Assembly: GCA_016786885.1 (NCBI GenBank)
Contig: JAEUVO010000022.1
Coordinates: forward strand, 20,859 to 84,858
Origin: Chitinophagaceae bacterium
GTDB taxonomy: Bacteria; Bacteroidota; Bacteroidia; Chitinophagales; Chitinophagaceae
DNA: 64,000 nucleotides
Direction: 5' to 3'
Shown here piece by piece: positions 1-7,620 of this stretch. The stretch's first letter is position 1, and every line of letters begins with the position of its first letter. Position numbers and translations under genes: made by a program. The notes under the pieces were generated by a model. That model saw only the letters and a list, made by a program, of their open reading frames with translations, did not search any database and was not told the origin of the DNA.

Positions 1-1146
1 GCCTTTTTTTACCTGCACATCAAGGAAAGCAGAGGCTTCTAATGCCAGCTTTTCAATTTTTTCAGTTCTGTCATCCAGCACACATAGAAAACTGATCGCC
101 CCATTTTGTGTCAGGTTGGGTTTAATATGCAGTTTTTCAAAAAGATGATACAAGTGACCAACATGCTGTTCTCCAACAAATGAAAAATCTCTCGAATTCA
201 TTTCCAGTAAGGCCTGTTTTTCTTTCAGTACAATAATAGGAGGTAAGTTATGAAAAGGTTTGTTATGTATCACTGTTCCCGGTAAGGAGGGGTCTAAAAA
301 GCATTTAACAAATAATGGGATGCCCTTGTTTTGAAGCGGCTTGATTGTTTTTGGGTGAATGACCTGTGCTCCATAATAAGCCATTTCAATGACTTCGTTG
401 TAGTTCAGCTCCGGTATGGACAAGGCATCGGGAAATTGTTTTGGGTCTGCATTCATCACAGATTCTACATCCTTCCAGATAGTTTGACTGTCTGCATCCA
501 GCATATTGGCGAAAACTGCAGCAGTGTAGTCACTGCCTTCTCTGCCGAGTGTCGTGCTTTCGTTCTCATCAGTGGCGCCAATAAAACCCTGTGTTAAAAC
601 GATATTATTTTTGTTCAATTCGGGCACTACCAGTTCATCCACTTTTTGTTTGGTAAACTCCCAGTCAATGGATGCATCCCTGAAATCATCATCTGTTCTG
701 AATATATCACGGATATCCAGCCATTTATTTCCCACGCCTGCTTCATTCAGGTATGCACTTACGATGGAAGTGGAAAACAGCTCGCCGGCACAAACCACCT
801 GGTCGTAATAGTAGTCGTAATCTCTTACAGGGCTATCGTGAAGCAGCCATTCTACTTCGGTAAAAAAATCTTTTAATTGCGCTTCGCAAGGAAGGTAGTG
901 TGTAACTAAGAGATGCTTAGCAGTAGTGAGGTGTTGTTGTTTCACCTGGTCGAATAATTGCAATGCTTCCTCTTTTTTACCGGTATAAAAGGCGTCTGCA
1001 ACTTTTTCAAGTGCATTGGTTGTTTTGCCCATGGCAGACACAATGACCACAATTTTTTCCTTGTCCCAATGTTTCATAATAGGGACAAGGTTCTTTATTC
1101 TATCTATGCTATTGACTGAAGCACCACCGAATTTGAAGACCTTCAT
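1..1146 (-). CDS. lysC: Aspartokinase, 3' end cut by window edge
   Basis: Monofunctional aspartate kinase: phosphorylates L-aspartate at the first step of the Lys/Thr/Met pathway. The start codon is at 1146 and 382 codons run to base 1 without a stop, so the C-terminus (the rest of the ACT regulatory region) lies outside the window. The N-terminus shows the kinase signature KFGGASVNS (residues 4-12, A in place of the commoner T). Near residues 200-215 comes TTLGREGSDYTAA, the substrate and nucleotide site. The tail after about residue 290 looks like the first ACT domain. No homoserine dehydrogenase part is visible, but the missing end means a bifunctional enzyme cannot be formally excluded. 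It is divergent from fbp. Confidence 0.9.
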   Translation of the reverse strand, partial: MKVFKFGGASVNSIDRIKNLVPIMKHWDKEKIVVIVSAMGKTTNALEKVADAFYTGKKEEALQLFDQVKQQHLTTAKHLLVTHYLPCEAQLKDFFTEVEWLLHDSPVRDYDYYYDQVVCAGELFSTSIVSAYLNEAGVGNKWLDIRDIFRTDDDFRDASIDWEFTKQKVDELVVPELNKNNIVLTQGFIGATDENESTTLGREGSDYTAAVFANMLDADSQTIWKDVESVMNADPKQFPDALSIPELNYNEVIEMAYYGAQVIHPKTIKPLQNKGIPLFVKCFLDPSLPGTVIHNKPFHNLPPIIVLKEKQALLEMNSRDFSFVGEQHVGHLYHLFEKLHIKPNLTQNGAISFLCVLDDRTEKIEKLALEASAFLDVQVKKG

Positions 1147-1239
1147 TGTTTTCCTGACAGGTTGATAAGGCGGCAAATGTCGTTAATATTCCTTTTCAAT
1201 CTCTCATCTTGTTGACTTTTCAACTCCCACCCAAACCCT

Positions 1240-1247
1240 TACTTTTG
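1240..1247 (+). promoter_or_regulatory. Bacteroidota -7 box for fbp operon
   Basis: TACTTTTG matches the Bacteroidota -7 consensus TAnnTTTG exactly. It lies 21 nt before the ATG at 1269. No good -33 TTG at the usual 19-22 nt spacing is seen (the nearest is 25 nt away). Because the box lies inside the longer reading frame from 1209, it argues for the 1269 start. Confidence 0.55.
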
Positions 1248-1268
1248 CTCAGACCCAAACTTGCCAAC

Positions 1269-2285
1269 ATGTCTATAAACAGAAAGATTTTAACCCTGGA
1301 TGAATTTACCATTCAGCAGCTAAGAGATTTTCCTAATGCCACCGGGGAATTGTCACGGCTTTTGCGGGATATTGGCTTAGCAGCAAAAAGAGTGAATGTG
1401 GAAGTGAATAAAGCCGGCCTGGTGGATATCCTTGGCGATGCAGGTACGGTTAATGTGCAGGGGGAAGAGGTAAAGAAGCTGGATGTTTATGCGAATGATC
1501 AGTTTACCGGCGTTTTGAGGCACGGTATCAGTTGTGCGGGTATTGCCAGCGAAGAGTTGGATGATTTTGTGGCTTTTGATGATGAGATCAGTAAGAAATC
1601 AAAGTATGTGTGCCTGTATGACCCTCTGGATGGCAGCGCCAATATTGATGTAAATGTATCTATTGGTACCATATTCTGTGTGTACAAAAGGGTTTCCCCG
1701 ATTGGAACAGCCGTAACCATTGAAGATTTTTTGCAACCAGGTAATCAGCAAGTGGCTGCCGGTTACATGATTTATGGTTCATCCACTATGCTTGTGTATG
1801 CAACCCGGAGGGGAGTAAATGGCTTTACCCTTGATCCTTCAATAGGTGAGTGGACGTTGAGTCATGCCGACATAAAATGCCCGGAACTGGGTAAAATATA
1901 TTCTGTAAATCAGGGTAACTTTTTTAAGTATGACGAAGGAGTAAAAAAATATATTACTGCCTGCCAGAAAAAGGATAAGACAAATGGTGGGCCTTATACC
2001 CAGCGTTATATTGGAAGTATGGTAGCTGATGTGCATCGTAACCTGATAAAGGGAGGTATTTTCACTTACCCGGGTACTACAGATAAGCCAAAAGGTAAAC
2101 TCAGGTTATTGTATGAATGTAACCCTTTTGCTTTTATTGTTGAAGTAGCCGGTGGTAAAGCTACTGATGGGAAAAAAAGAATATTAGATATTCAGCCGAC
2201 AGAGTTACACCAGCGAACACCATTTTTTGTAGGCAGTAAGCTGATGATGGAAGAACTGGAGACCTATCTCAACGACAAAGCATGA
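1269..2285 (+). CDS. fbp: Fructose-1,6-bisphosphatase class I
   Basis: Hydrolyses fructose-1,6-bisphosphate to fructose-6-phosphate in gluconeogenesis; cytosolic. The protein is 338 aa, the usual class I length. The metal/substrate signature [16 protein letters not shown] is present (canonical DPLDGSSNID), and the C-terminal part carries [15 protein letters not shown], typical of the family. The frame is open to an ATG at 1209, but that start would lie upstream of the -7 box at 1240-1247. The shorter start ([13 protein letters not shown]) also fits the family N-terminus. It is the first gene of a tightly packed run: its stop overlaps the next start by 4 nt (ATGA). Confidence 0.95.
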   Translation: MSINRKILTLDEFTIQQLRDFPNATGELSRLLRDIGLAAKRVNVEVNKAGLVDILGDAGTVNVQGEEVKKLDVYANDQFTGVLRHGISCAGIASEELDDFVAFDDEISKKSKYVCLYDPLDGSANIDVNVSIGTIFCVYKRVSPIGTAVTIEDFLQPGNQQVAAGYMIYGSSTMLVYATRRGVNGFTLDPSIGEWTLSHADIKCPELGKIYSVNQGNFFKYDEGVKKYITACQKKDKTNGGPYTQRYIGSMVADVHRNLIKGGIFTYPGTTDKPKGKLRLLYECNPFAFIVEVAGGKATDGKKRILDIQPTELHQRTPFFVGSKLMMEELETYLNDKA

Positions 2286-2749
2286 TAACCGTTATTGATT
2301 ATACAGATAAGTATCAACCTGACTTTAAAAGATTGAACCTGGAATGGCTGGATAAATATGATCTGACAGAGTCACACGATCTTGAAATATTAAATGATCC
2401 TTCCGGAACGGTCATAGCAGGCGGGGGCTGTATTTTTTTAGCAATGGACGGAAATAAAGTAATTGGCACAGCTGGTTTATGGAAGGCGAATGAAAAGGAG
2501 TATGAATTGGTGAAAATGGCAGTTGATCCTGCATACAGGGGACAGGGAATCAGTAAACTGTTACTGCAATGCTGCCTGAACGAAGCGAAGAGGTTAAGAG
2601 CAGAAAAGCTTTTGCTTTTCTCGAACAGCCAGCTGAAAGCTGCATTGAGCTTGTATGAAAAATATGGATTCAGGTATGTTGAAGTTGCTGATGCTCCATT
2701 CCTGACAGCGGATGTAAAAATGGAATTATCTTTATTCCCAAGCATTTAA
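2282..2749 (+). CDS. GNAT family N-acetyltransferase
   Basis: 155-aa single-domain acetyltransferase of the GCN5-related family. The acetyl-CoA pyrophosphate loop is visible as [10 protein letters not shown] (about residues 82-91). It is followed by a typical helix, a beta strand (KLLLFSNS) and a C-terminal [12 protein letters not shown] motif. The start overlaps the fbp stop (ATGA), so translation is probably coupled. The substrate cannot be read from the sequence; an amino-acid or small-molecule acceptor is as likely as a protein. Its position in the fbp operon does not define a role. Confidence 0.85.
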   Translation: MITVIDYTDKYQPDFKRLNLEWLDKYDLTESHDLEILNDPSGTVIAGGGCIFLAMDGNKVIGTAGLWKANEKEYELVKMAVDPAYRGQGISKLLLQCCLNEAKRLRAEKLLLFSNSQLKAALSLYEKYGFRYVEVADAPFLTADVKMELSLFPSI

Positions 2750-2750
2750 A

Positions 2751-3512
2751 ATGAGTAATACAATAATATCTGTAAAGAACCTGGTAAAGAACTACGGTAA
2801 CTTCCAGGCAGTGAAAGGAATTTCGTTTGATGTGATGGAAGGTGAGATTTTTGGACTACTCGGCCCTAATGGTGCCGGCAAATCAACTACGCTGGAGATC
2901 ATTGAAACCCTTCGTGAAAAAACCAGTGGGGAAATAATAGTGGATGGATTGAACCTGGATAAGCAACCGAACGAGATCAAGAAGATAATCGGTGTGCAGT
3001 TGCAAACCAGTGGTTATTATCCCGGTTTAAATCTTTTGCAGCTAATCGAACTTTTTTGCGGCTTATACAACCGTGATGTAGACCCTATGGAATTACTGGA
3101 AATGGTGAACCTGAAAGATAAAGCAAAAGCAAAAGTGAAAGAACTGAGCGGCGGCCAGAAGCAACGTTTTTCAGTTGCAACAACATTAATCAATCAACCC
3201 AGAATTATTTTCCTGGATGAACCCACAACAGGCCTGGATCCTCAGGCAAGAAGAAGCTTGTGGGAGTTGGTAAAAAATATAAGGTCAAGAGGAACAACGG
3301 TTATTATTACAACGCATTATATGGATGAAGCAGAGTATCTCTGTGACAGGGTGGCAATTATAGATGCAGGAAAGATCATTGCAATGGACTCTCCTGATAA
3401 ACTGGTTGATAATCTGGTGGCATCAGGTTTTGAAAGACCAAAAGAAATGAAGATGGCTAATCTGGAAGACGTATTTATCAGCCTGACAGGCCATTCATTA
3501 AGAGAAGGATAA
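2751..3512 (+). CDS. ABC transporter ATP-binding protein (no adjacent permease)
   Basis: 253-aa nucleotide-binding subunit of an ABC-2/drug-export-type transporter. It has Walker A GPNGAGKST (residues 38-46), signature LSGGQKQR, Walker B RIIFLDEPTTGLDP and an H-loop ITTHYMDEAEYLCDRV. All catalytic elements are intact, so it should hydrolyse ATP. In this family the permease normally follows directly. Here the next gene, 6 nt downstream, is a peptidyl-prolyl isomerase, and no ABC-2 membrane subunit is found in the window. The partner must be encoded elsewhere, or has been lost. The gene begins 1 nt after the GNAT stop. Confidence 0.9.
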   Translation: MSNTIISVKNLVKNYGNFQAVKGISFDVMEGEIFGLLGPNGAGKSTTLEIIETLREKTSGEIIVDGLNLDKQPNEIKKIIGVQLQTSGYYPGLNLLQLIELFCGLYNRDVDPMELLEMVNLKDKAKAKVKELSGGQKQRFSVATTLINQPRIIFLDEPTTGLDPQARRSLWELVKNIRSRGTTVIITTHYMDEAEYLCDRVAIIDAGKIIAMDSPDKLVDNLVASGFERPKEMKMANLEDVFISLTGHSLREG

Positions 3513-3518
3513 ATAAAT

Positions 3519-3959
3519 ATGAGTATTCAGAATAAATTAAAAGAATTTATGCAGGGAAAAATTGAAACACAAAAAGCTGCAGGTACGGCTTTTATGGCAG
3601 AAAACAAATTGAAAGGCGGTGTAATAGAATTACCTGAGGGGATACAGTATGAAGTGATTAAAGAAGGAAATGGGGACCAACCGTTACTCAGGGACACAGT
3701 AAAAGCCCACTACAAAGGATCTCTGTTGGACGGAAAAGAATTTGATAATTCTTTTAAGAGGGGTCAACCTTTTTCTGCACCTCTTACAGCATTAATTAAA
3801 GGCTGGCAGATTGCATTGCCGCTGATGAAAGAAGGAAGCCATTGGAGATTATGGATACCTTCACACCTGGCATACGGAGACAGGGGAGCCGGTAGTGATA
3901 TCCCCGGCGGCGCTACACTTATTTTTGAAGTTGAGCTGATTGAAATTATAAAACGATAA
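3519..3959 (+). CDS. FKBP-type peptidyl-prolyl cis-trans isomerase
   Basis: 146-aa FKBP-fold prolyl isomerase, which assists protein folding. The catalytic domain spans about residues 48-146. It has AHYKGSLLDGKEFDNSF, the hydrophobic-pocket segment LIKGWQIALPLM, and IPSHLAYGDRGAG followed by IPGGATLIFEVEL. The N-terminal 45 residues are helical and charged, as in FklB/FkpA-type proteins that dimerise through this part. There is no signal peptide, so it is probably cytosolic. It lies 6 nt after the ABC ATPase gene and 9 nt before the DinB-like gene, in the same operon. Confidence 0.93.
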   Translation: MSIQNKLKEFMQGKIETQKAAGTAFMAENKLKGGVIELPEGIQYEVIKEGNGDQPLLRDTVKAHYKGSLLDGKEFDNSFKRGQPFSAPLTALIKGWQIALPLMKEGSHWRLWIPSHLAYGDRGAGSDIPGGATLIFEVELIEIIKR

Positions 3960-3968
3960 ATTTTTTCT

Positions 3969-4508
3969 ATGTCTGTTGCTGCAGTTGACCCCCGTTATCC
4001 GATCGGGCAGTATGAGCCAAAACCATTTTCTATTGAGCAAAAGATAGAATGGCTGGCAGATATAAAATTTCTGCCCTTACACATTGAGAATGCAATTCTA
4101 AACCTGGATGAGGCTCAGTTACAAACACCTTACAGGGAAGGGGGATGGACGGTACATCAGTTGGTGCATCATGTGGCAGACAGTCATATTAATGCCTATT
4201 GCAGGTTCAAAGTTACCCTCACGGAAGATAATCCTACTATTAAAACATATGAGGAACAGCATTGGGCTGAACTTAATGATGTAAAAAAACTTCCGGTCAA
4301 TATTTCAATTACATTGTTGCATGCATTGCATGTCCGCTGGTATGAGACATTAAAGTATGTAACGGATGATGATTGGAATAACAAAACAGCCTATCACCCC
4401 GGACTTAAAAAAACTGTGCGGTTATGGTTCCTGTTGGGTATGTATGCCTGGCATGGTAAACATCATGTGGCACATATTACTTCACTCAGAGAAAGAAAAG
4501 GGTGGTAA
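3969..4508 (+). CDS. DinB/YfiT-like putative metal-dependent hydrolase
   Basis: 179-aa four-helix-bundle protein of the DinB/YfiT superfamily. The probable metal-binding histidines are in VHQLVHHVADSH and, near the C-terminus, WHGKHHVAHI; this H...HxxxH arrangement is the metal triad of Bacillus YfiT. The N-terminus DPRYPIGQYEP is also typical of YfiT/BstA-like members. Family members include thiol-dependent S-transferases as well as hydrolases. Since bshB1 of bacillithiol synthesis is present in this window, a bacillithiol-linked role is possible, but this is inference. It is followed after 1 nt by the NUDIX gene. Confidence 0.85.
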   Translation: MSVAAVDPRYPIGQYEPKPFSIEQKIEWLADIKFLPLHIENAILNLDEAQLQTPYREGGWTVHQLVHHVADSHINAYCRFKVTLTEDNPTIKTYEEQHWAELNDVKKLPVNISITLLHALHVRWYETLKYVTDDDWNNKTAYHPGLKKTVRLWFLLGMYAWHGKHHVAHITSLRERKGW

Positions 4509-4509
4509 A

Positions 4510-5058
4510 ATGAAATGGAAAACTCTCTCTTCAGAATATCTTTTTAATGATAAATGGTTTAAAGTACGCCGTGATAAATGTGAAACTTCTGGCGGAAAGA
4601 TCGTTGATCCTTATTATGTGTATGAATTTTCTACCTGGGTAGGGGCCTTACCTGTTACTGAGGAGGGAAAAATTATCATGGTAAGGCAATACCGGCATGC
4701 ACTTGGCGAAACCTGTATCGAGATTCCCGGTGGCTGTGTCGATGACACAGACAATGATGTTGAGTCTGCCATTGCAAGGGAATTGCTGGAAGAGACTGGT
4801 TATTCTTTTTCATCTTTTGATTATCTCGGTAAAATTTCACCTAATCCTTCCACTAACTCTAATTTGTTGCACATGTTCCTGGCAAGGGGGGGAAAGAAAG
4901 TAGCAGAGCAAAAACTGGATGAGAACGAAGAGATAGAAGTACTGGAGATGAGCATGGATGAATTAAAGCAGTTACTCAGGGAGAATAAGATCATCCAGGG
5001 CATGCATGTTTCCTGTATCTTATATGCACTGGAGAAGTTGGGTGAATTACACTATTAA
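4510..5058 (+). CDS. NUDIX hydrolase, ADP-ribose pyrophosphatase-like
   Basis: 182-aa NUDIX protein expected to hydrolyse a nucleoside diphosphate linked to another moiety, most likely ADP-ribose or a nucleotide sugar. The segment MVRQYRHALGETCIEIPGG precedes the box, as in ADP-ribose pyrophosphatases. The box core RELLEETGY with the metal ligands is intact. The spacing between the leading Gly and the RE core is one residue longer than the consensus GX5EX7RE. The frame is open upstream to 4366, inside the DinB-like gene. I chose the ATG at 4510 because it follows that gene's stop by 1 nt and gives a normal family N-terminus. Its 3' end overlaps folC by 4 nt, convergently. Confidence 0.88.
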   Translation: MKWKTLSSEYLFNDKWFKVRRDKCETSGGKIVDPYYVYEFSTWVGALPVTEEGKIIMVRQYRHALGETCIEIPGGCVDDTDNDVESAIARELLEETGYSFSSFDYLGKISPNPSTNSNLLHMFLARGGKKVAEQKLDENEEIEVLEMSMDELKQLLRENKIIQGMHVSCILYALEKLGELHY

Positions 5059-6431
5059 CGAAAGAATGTCCATGCTGCCATTTCAATAGCATCAAAAACA
5101 CTTGTAGAATATTCCTCCTTCCCCCATATTTCCCTTACACTGTTCAGGCTTACTTCACCCACCAGGAAAATACTTCCGCAAACAATGATCATATCTTTTT
5201 TCGTTGCTTTGTGAGAAGCACTATAAAGAGAGAAATTGACATTTGAAAATGTTTTCCCTTTTAACCCATACCGGGTTGCTTTTACAGCCAATTCTTCTTC
5301 AGGCATGGCTCTTGGTATTTGTGCCCTGGTGAAATAGTAAGTTGCATTCGTCGGCAGAAGCTCAAGTACCTTTTCTGTTTCCTTGTCTTTTACCATACCA
5401 ATGATAATATGCAATTGCTGATGTTCTATTAGCTCTATTTGCTGTACCAGTTGTTTTATGCCATCTACATTATGTGCCACATCCAACACAACCAGAGGAG
5501 AGTTATGAATGATCTCCCATCGGCCATGAAGGCCTGTCAATTTTTTTGATTGTGTAAGTGCCTTATGAATTATTTTATCACTGATACTCCAGCCTTTTTG
5601 TTGTAATTGGGAACAGGTTTCAAGAACGGTCAGCAGGTTTTTTGTCTGGTATATTCCCGGCAGGTCAAGATGGTATGTTTTATGGTCTGTATGATGTTCC
5701 TCTGCCACTTCCACAATCAGTTGATGCCTTTCCCAATTCCAGTCTGTAATTTGTCTTTTATGAGAAGCAATATGCAGATGAGTATTTTTTTCTATTGCTA
5801 CTTTTTCAAACACTGGTTCGGTTTCGGGTAACACTTCTCCGATTACTACAGGGATTCCCGTTTTTATTATTCCAGCTTTTTCAAAAGCAATTTTTTCTAA
5901 ACTATCGCCCAGCATATTCATATGGTCCCAACCTATGTTGGTGATGACAGAAAGTTCGGAAGTAATAATGTTGGTACTGTCCAATCTTCCACCCAGGCCG
6001 GTTTCAATAATAGCGATATCAATCTTTTGTTGAGCAAAATAATCGAAAGCCATTGCCACAGTAATTTCAAAAAAACTGGGCTCCAGCTTTTCAATAAGCG
6101 GTTGTATCCTCTCAGTAAAATCAACGACGTATTGTTCGGGTATCATTTTGCCGTTCACTTTTATTCTCTCCCGGAAATCTTTCAGGTGCGGGGACGTATA
6201 AAGACCTGTTTTATAACCGGCAGTTTGTAAAATAGCGGCCAGCATGTGACTGACTGAACCTTTGCCATTGGTTCCGGCTATGTGAACCGATTTGAATTGC
6301 TGATGCGGATTACCCAACGATTGGCAAAGTTCTATGGTGTTGGTAAGATCTTTTTTGAATGCAGCGGCACCAATACGACTAAACATAGGTAGCCGGGTAA
6401 ATAAATAATCAATGGTCTGCTCGTAATTCAT
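5055..6431 (-). CDS. folC: Folylpolyglutamate synthase / dihydrofolate synthase
   Basis: 458-aa Mur-ligase-family enzyme that adds glutamate to dihydropteroate and to folates; cytosolic. The ATP-binding loop GTNGKGS is at residues 53-59. It is followed by TGLYTSPHLKDFRERI (substrate loop), ETGLGGRLDSTN and ITNIGWDHMNMLG. The C-terminal Mur-ligase domain includes LHGRWE and LDVAHNVDG. The length is normal. A -7 promoter box ends 5 nt before the ATG, and a terminator separates it from the upstream TonB-like gene, so it can be transcribed alone. It is convergent with, and overlaps by 4 nt, the NUDIX gene. Confidence 0.95.
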   Translation of the reverse strand: MNYEQTIDYLFTRLPMFSRIGAAAFKKDLTNTIELCQSLGNPHQQFKSVHIAGTNGKGSVSHMLAAILQTAGYKTGLYTSPHLKDFRERIKVNGKMIPEQYVVDFTERIQPLIEKLEPSFFEITVAMAFDYFAQQKIDIAIIETGLGGRLDSTNIITSELSVITNIGWDHMNMLGDSLEKIAFEKAGIIKTGIPVVIGEVLPETEPVFEKVAIEKNTHLHIASHKRQITDWNWERHQLIVEVAEEHHTDHKTYHLDLPGIYQTKNLLTVLETCSQLQQKGWSISDKIIHKALTQSKKLTGLHGRWEIIHNSPLVVLDVAHNVDGIKQLVQQIELIEHQQLHIIIGMVKDKETEKVLELLPTNATYYFTRAQIPRAMPEEELAVKATRYGLKGKTFSNVNFSLYSASHKATKKDMIIVCGSIFLVGEVSLNSVREIWGKEEYSTSVFDAIEMAAWTFFR

Positions 6432-6436
6432 CAGGG

Positions 6437-6444
6437 CAAAAGTA
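6437..6444 (-). promoter_or_regulatory. -7 box immediately upstream of folC
   Basis: On the minus strand this reads TACTTTTG, a full match to TAnnTTTG. Only 5 nt separate it from the folC ATG, so transcription should begin at or within a few bases of the start codon. Confidence 0.5.
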
Positions 6445-6458
6445 CTGTTTGCTATAAA

Positions 6459-6494
6459 TAAAAAACCATTCCGGTTTGGACGAAATGGCTTTTT
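6459..6494 (-). terminator. Intrinsic terminator after the TonB-like gene
   Basis: On the minus strand, AAAAAGCCATT pairs with AATGGTTTTTT (one G-U pair) around a 13-nt loop, and a T-rich tract follows. It lies just after the stop of the gene at 6513-7394. Confidence 0.6.
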
Positions 6495-6512
6495 CCCTTC
6501 AGTAATCTTTTG

Positions 6513-7394
6513 TTAGTTAACCCTGAAATTAAACTGAACAGTGATCATGGATTCATGATCAGCTTTATCAAACTTAATGTTCTGCAGGTAACGGATGATG
6601 GCTTCTTTATACGCATTGCTGCTATTAGAGGATCCTTTGGCGATACTTACGAATTTTCCAATGCCGTCAGGTGATACGTTTACGTTGGCATAAATGGTGG
6701 CTTTATCCAGGTCGCCTTCAAAAGAATAGCTGCGTACGATCTTTCTGTCACCCCTTGTTACTCTGGGCCCGCTACCGCTTCCTGTGCCATTACCATTTCC
6801 GCCTCCTACACCGTTTCCATTACCTCCACCCACTCCATTGCCGGTTCCAACCCCATTGCCATTACCCCTGCCACCAGCCTGGTCGTAATTATCGGCATTA
6901 TTTCCACCTTTTTGATTACCAGTAATATTCTTGCCGTCCATTACAGCCTTGGGCCTTGGTGGAGCCGGTGTTTTTATTTCTTTAGGTTCAGCTTTAGTTA
7001 TTGAAGTATTTGTAATAGCTGTAGCTTTTGGTTTTGTTACAACTGGTTTAGTGATTGCAGGGCTGGAACTTTCATTGTCTTCTTCAATGTTTTTGGAATC
7101 TTCATTGGTTCCCGGAGGCATTGGGGCAGCCTGTGCAATACCCGGATTACCAGCTGCCTGAACAGGGTTTCCGCCACCGCCGCCACCTTCTTCAAGAGGC
7201 ACAGGGGGGTCAGGAGGCAGGTTTAGCTCCACTTCAATACCAGGCAATTCCACCACCTTTTCAAAAACAGGAAGTTTCCATTTCAACAGGAACATCAGTA
7301 AAATGGCCAAACCGGCAAAACCAGCCGTTATCATAGTGGCTTTCGAACGGTATTGGGCTTCAAGGGATGCAGACATAGCGTAGGCGTTGTTCAT
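6513..7394 (-). CDS. TonB-like energy transducer with Gly/Asn-rich linker
   Basis: 293-aa protein with a short cytoplasmic N-terminus and one membrane helix (about residues 20-40). A proline-rich stretch (LPPDPPVPLEEGGGGGG, about 59-75) follows, then a long low-complexity linker, and a C-terminal TonB-like domain (about 215-293). The C-domain contains ANVNVSPDGIGKFVSI and ends in VQFNFRVN. Such proteins link the ExbB/ExbD proton-driven motor to outer-membrane transporters. The linker is unusual: residues 174-209 are almost only Gly and Asn. No exbB/exbD lies adjacent in this window. A start at 7376 (MSASLEAQ) is also possible. A terminator separates it from folC. Confidence 0.8.
   Translation of the reverse strand: MNNAYAMSASLEAQYRSKATMITAGFAGLAILLMFLLKWKLPVFEKVVELPGIEVELNLPPDPPVPLEEGGGGGGNPVQAAGNPGIAQAAPMPPGTNEDSKNIEEDNESSSPAITKPVVTKPKATAITNTSITKAEPKEIKTPAPPRPKAVMDGKNITGNQKGGNNADNYDQAGGRGNGNGVGTGNGVGGGNGNGVGGGNGNGTGSGSGPRVTRGDRKIVRSYSFEGDLDKATIYANVNVSPDGIGKFVSIAKGSSNSSNAYKEAIIRYLQNIKFDKADHESMITVQFNFRVN
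6768..6875 (-). repeat. In-frame Gly/Asn-rich coding repeat
   Basis: Degenerate repeats of GGxGGxAAxGGx-type codons encode a run of GNGNGVGG units (residues 174-209 of the TonB-like protein). The copies differ at the base level, which suggests an older expansion kept by selection on composition. Confidence 0.7.
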
Positions 7395-7467
7395 ACAAAT
7401 TTAAGCTTTGATTATCAATGAGAGACAGCCCTGTTTATACACAGGTGTTATTAACGATGCAAACGCT

Positions 7468-7480
7468 GTGCAACTTGCAC
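7468..7480. promoter_or_regulatory. Inverted repeat GTGCAA-C-TTGCAC
   Basis: A perfect 6-bp dyad around one central base lies in the 226-bp region between the divergent TonB-like gene (start 7394) and the secreted-protein gene (start 7621). The size and symmetry fit a site for a dimeric regulator. No regulator gene is adjacent. Confidence 0.3.
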
Positions 7481-7521
7481 GAATGGTGATTTATAAAATG
7501 TTAAGATTTTGGGAAGAACAG

Positions 7522-7557
7522 TCCGGCTTTGTTTAAACTCAGTCTGCCGGATTTTTT
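7522..7557 (+). terminator. Terminator-like hairpin with no upstream plus-strand gene
   Basis: TCCGGC (7522-7527) and GCCGGA (7546-7551) can pair around an 18-nt loop and are followed directly by TTTTTT. There is no plus-strand gene upstream, since the neighbour at 6513-7394 is on the minus strand. It may therefore end a small RNA or regulate the gene at 7621. Confidence 0.35.
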
Positions 7558-7620
7558 GCTGTGTTTTTAATACTTTCTTCAAATTCGGTAAACTGTATTA
7601 AATTTAGTAAAAGCACTGCT

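Noticed and set aside
1209..1268. In-frame extension of fbp to an ATG at 1209
   Set aside because: The -7 promoter box at 1240-1247 lies inside it and the extra residues do not fit the family.
6671..7336. Plus-strand frames opposite the TonB-like gene, rich in His/Pro or Leu/Val
   Set aside because: Artefacts of the GC-rich Gly/Asn and Pro-rich coding on the minus strand; no promoter or family match.
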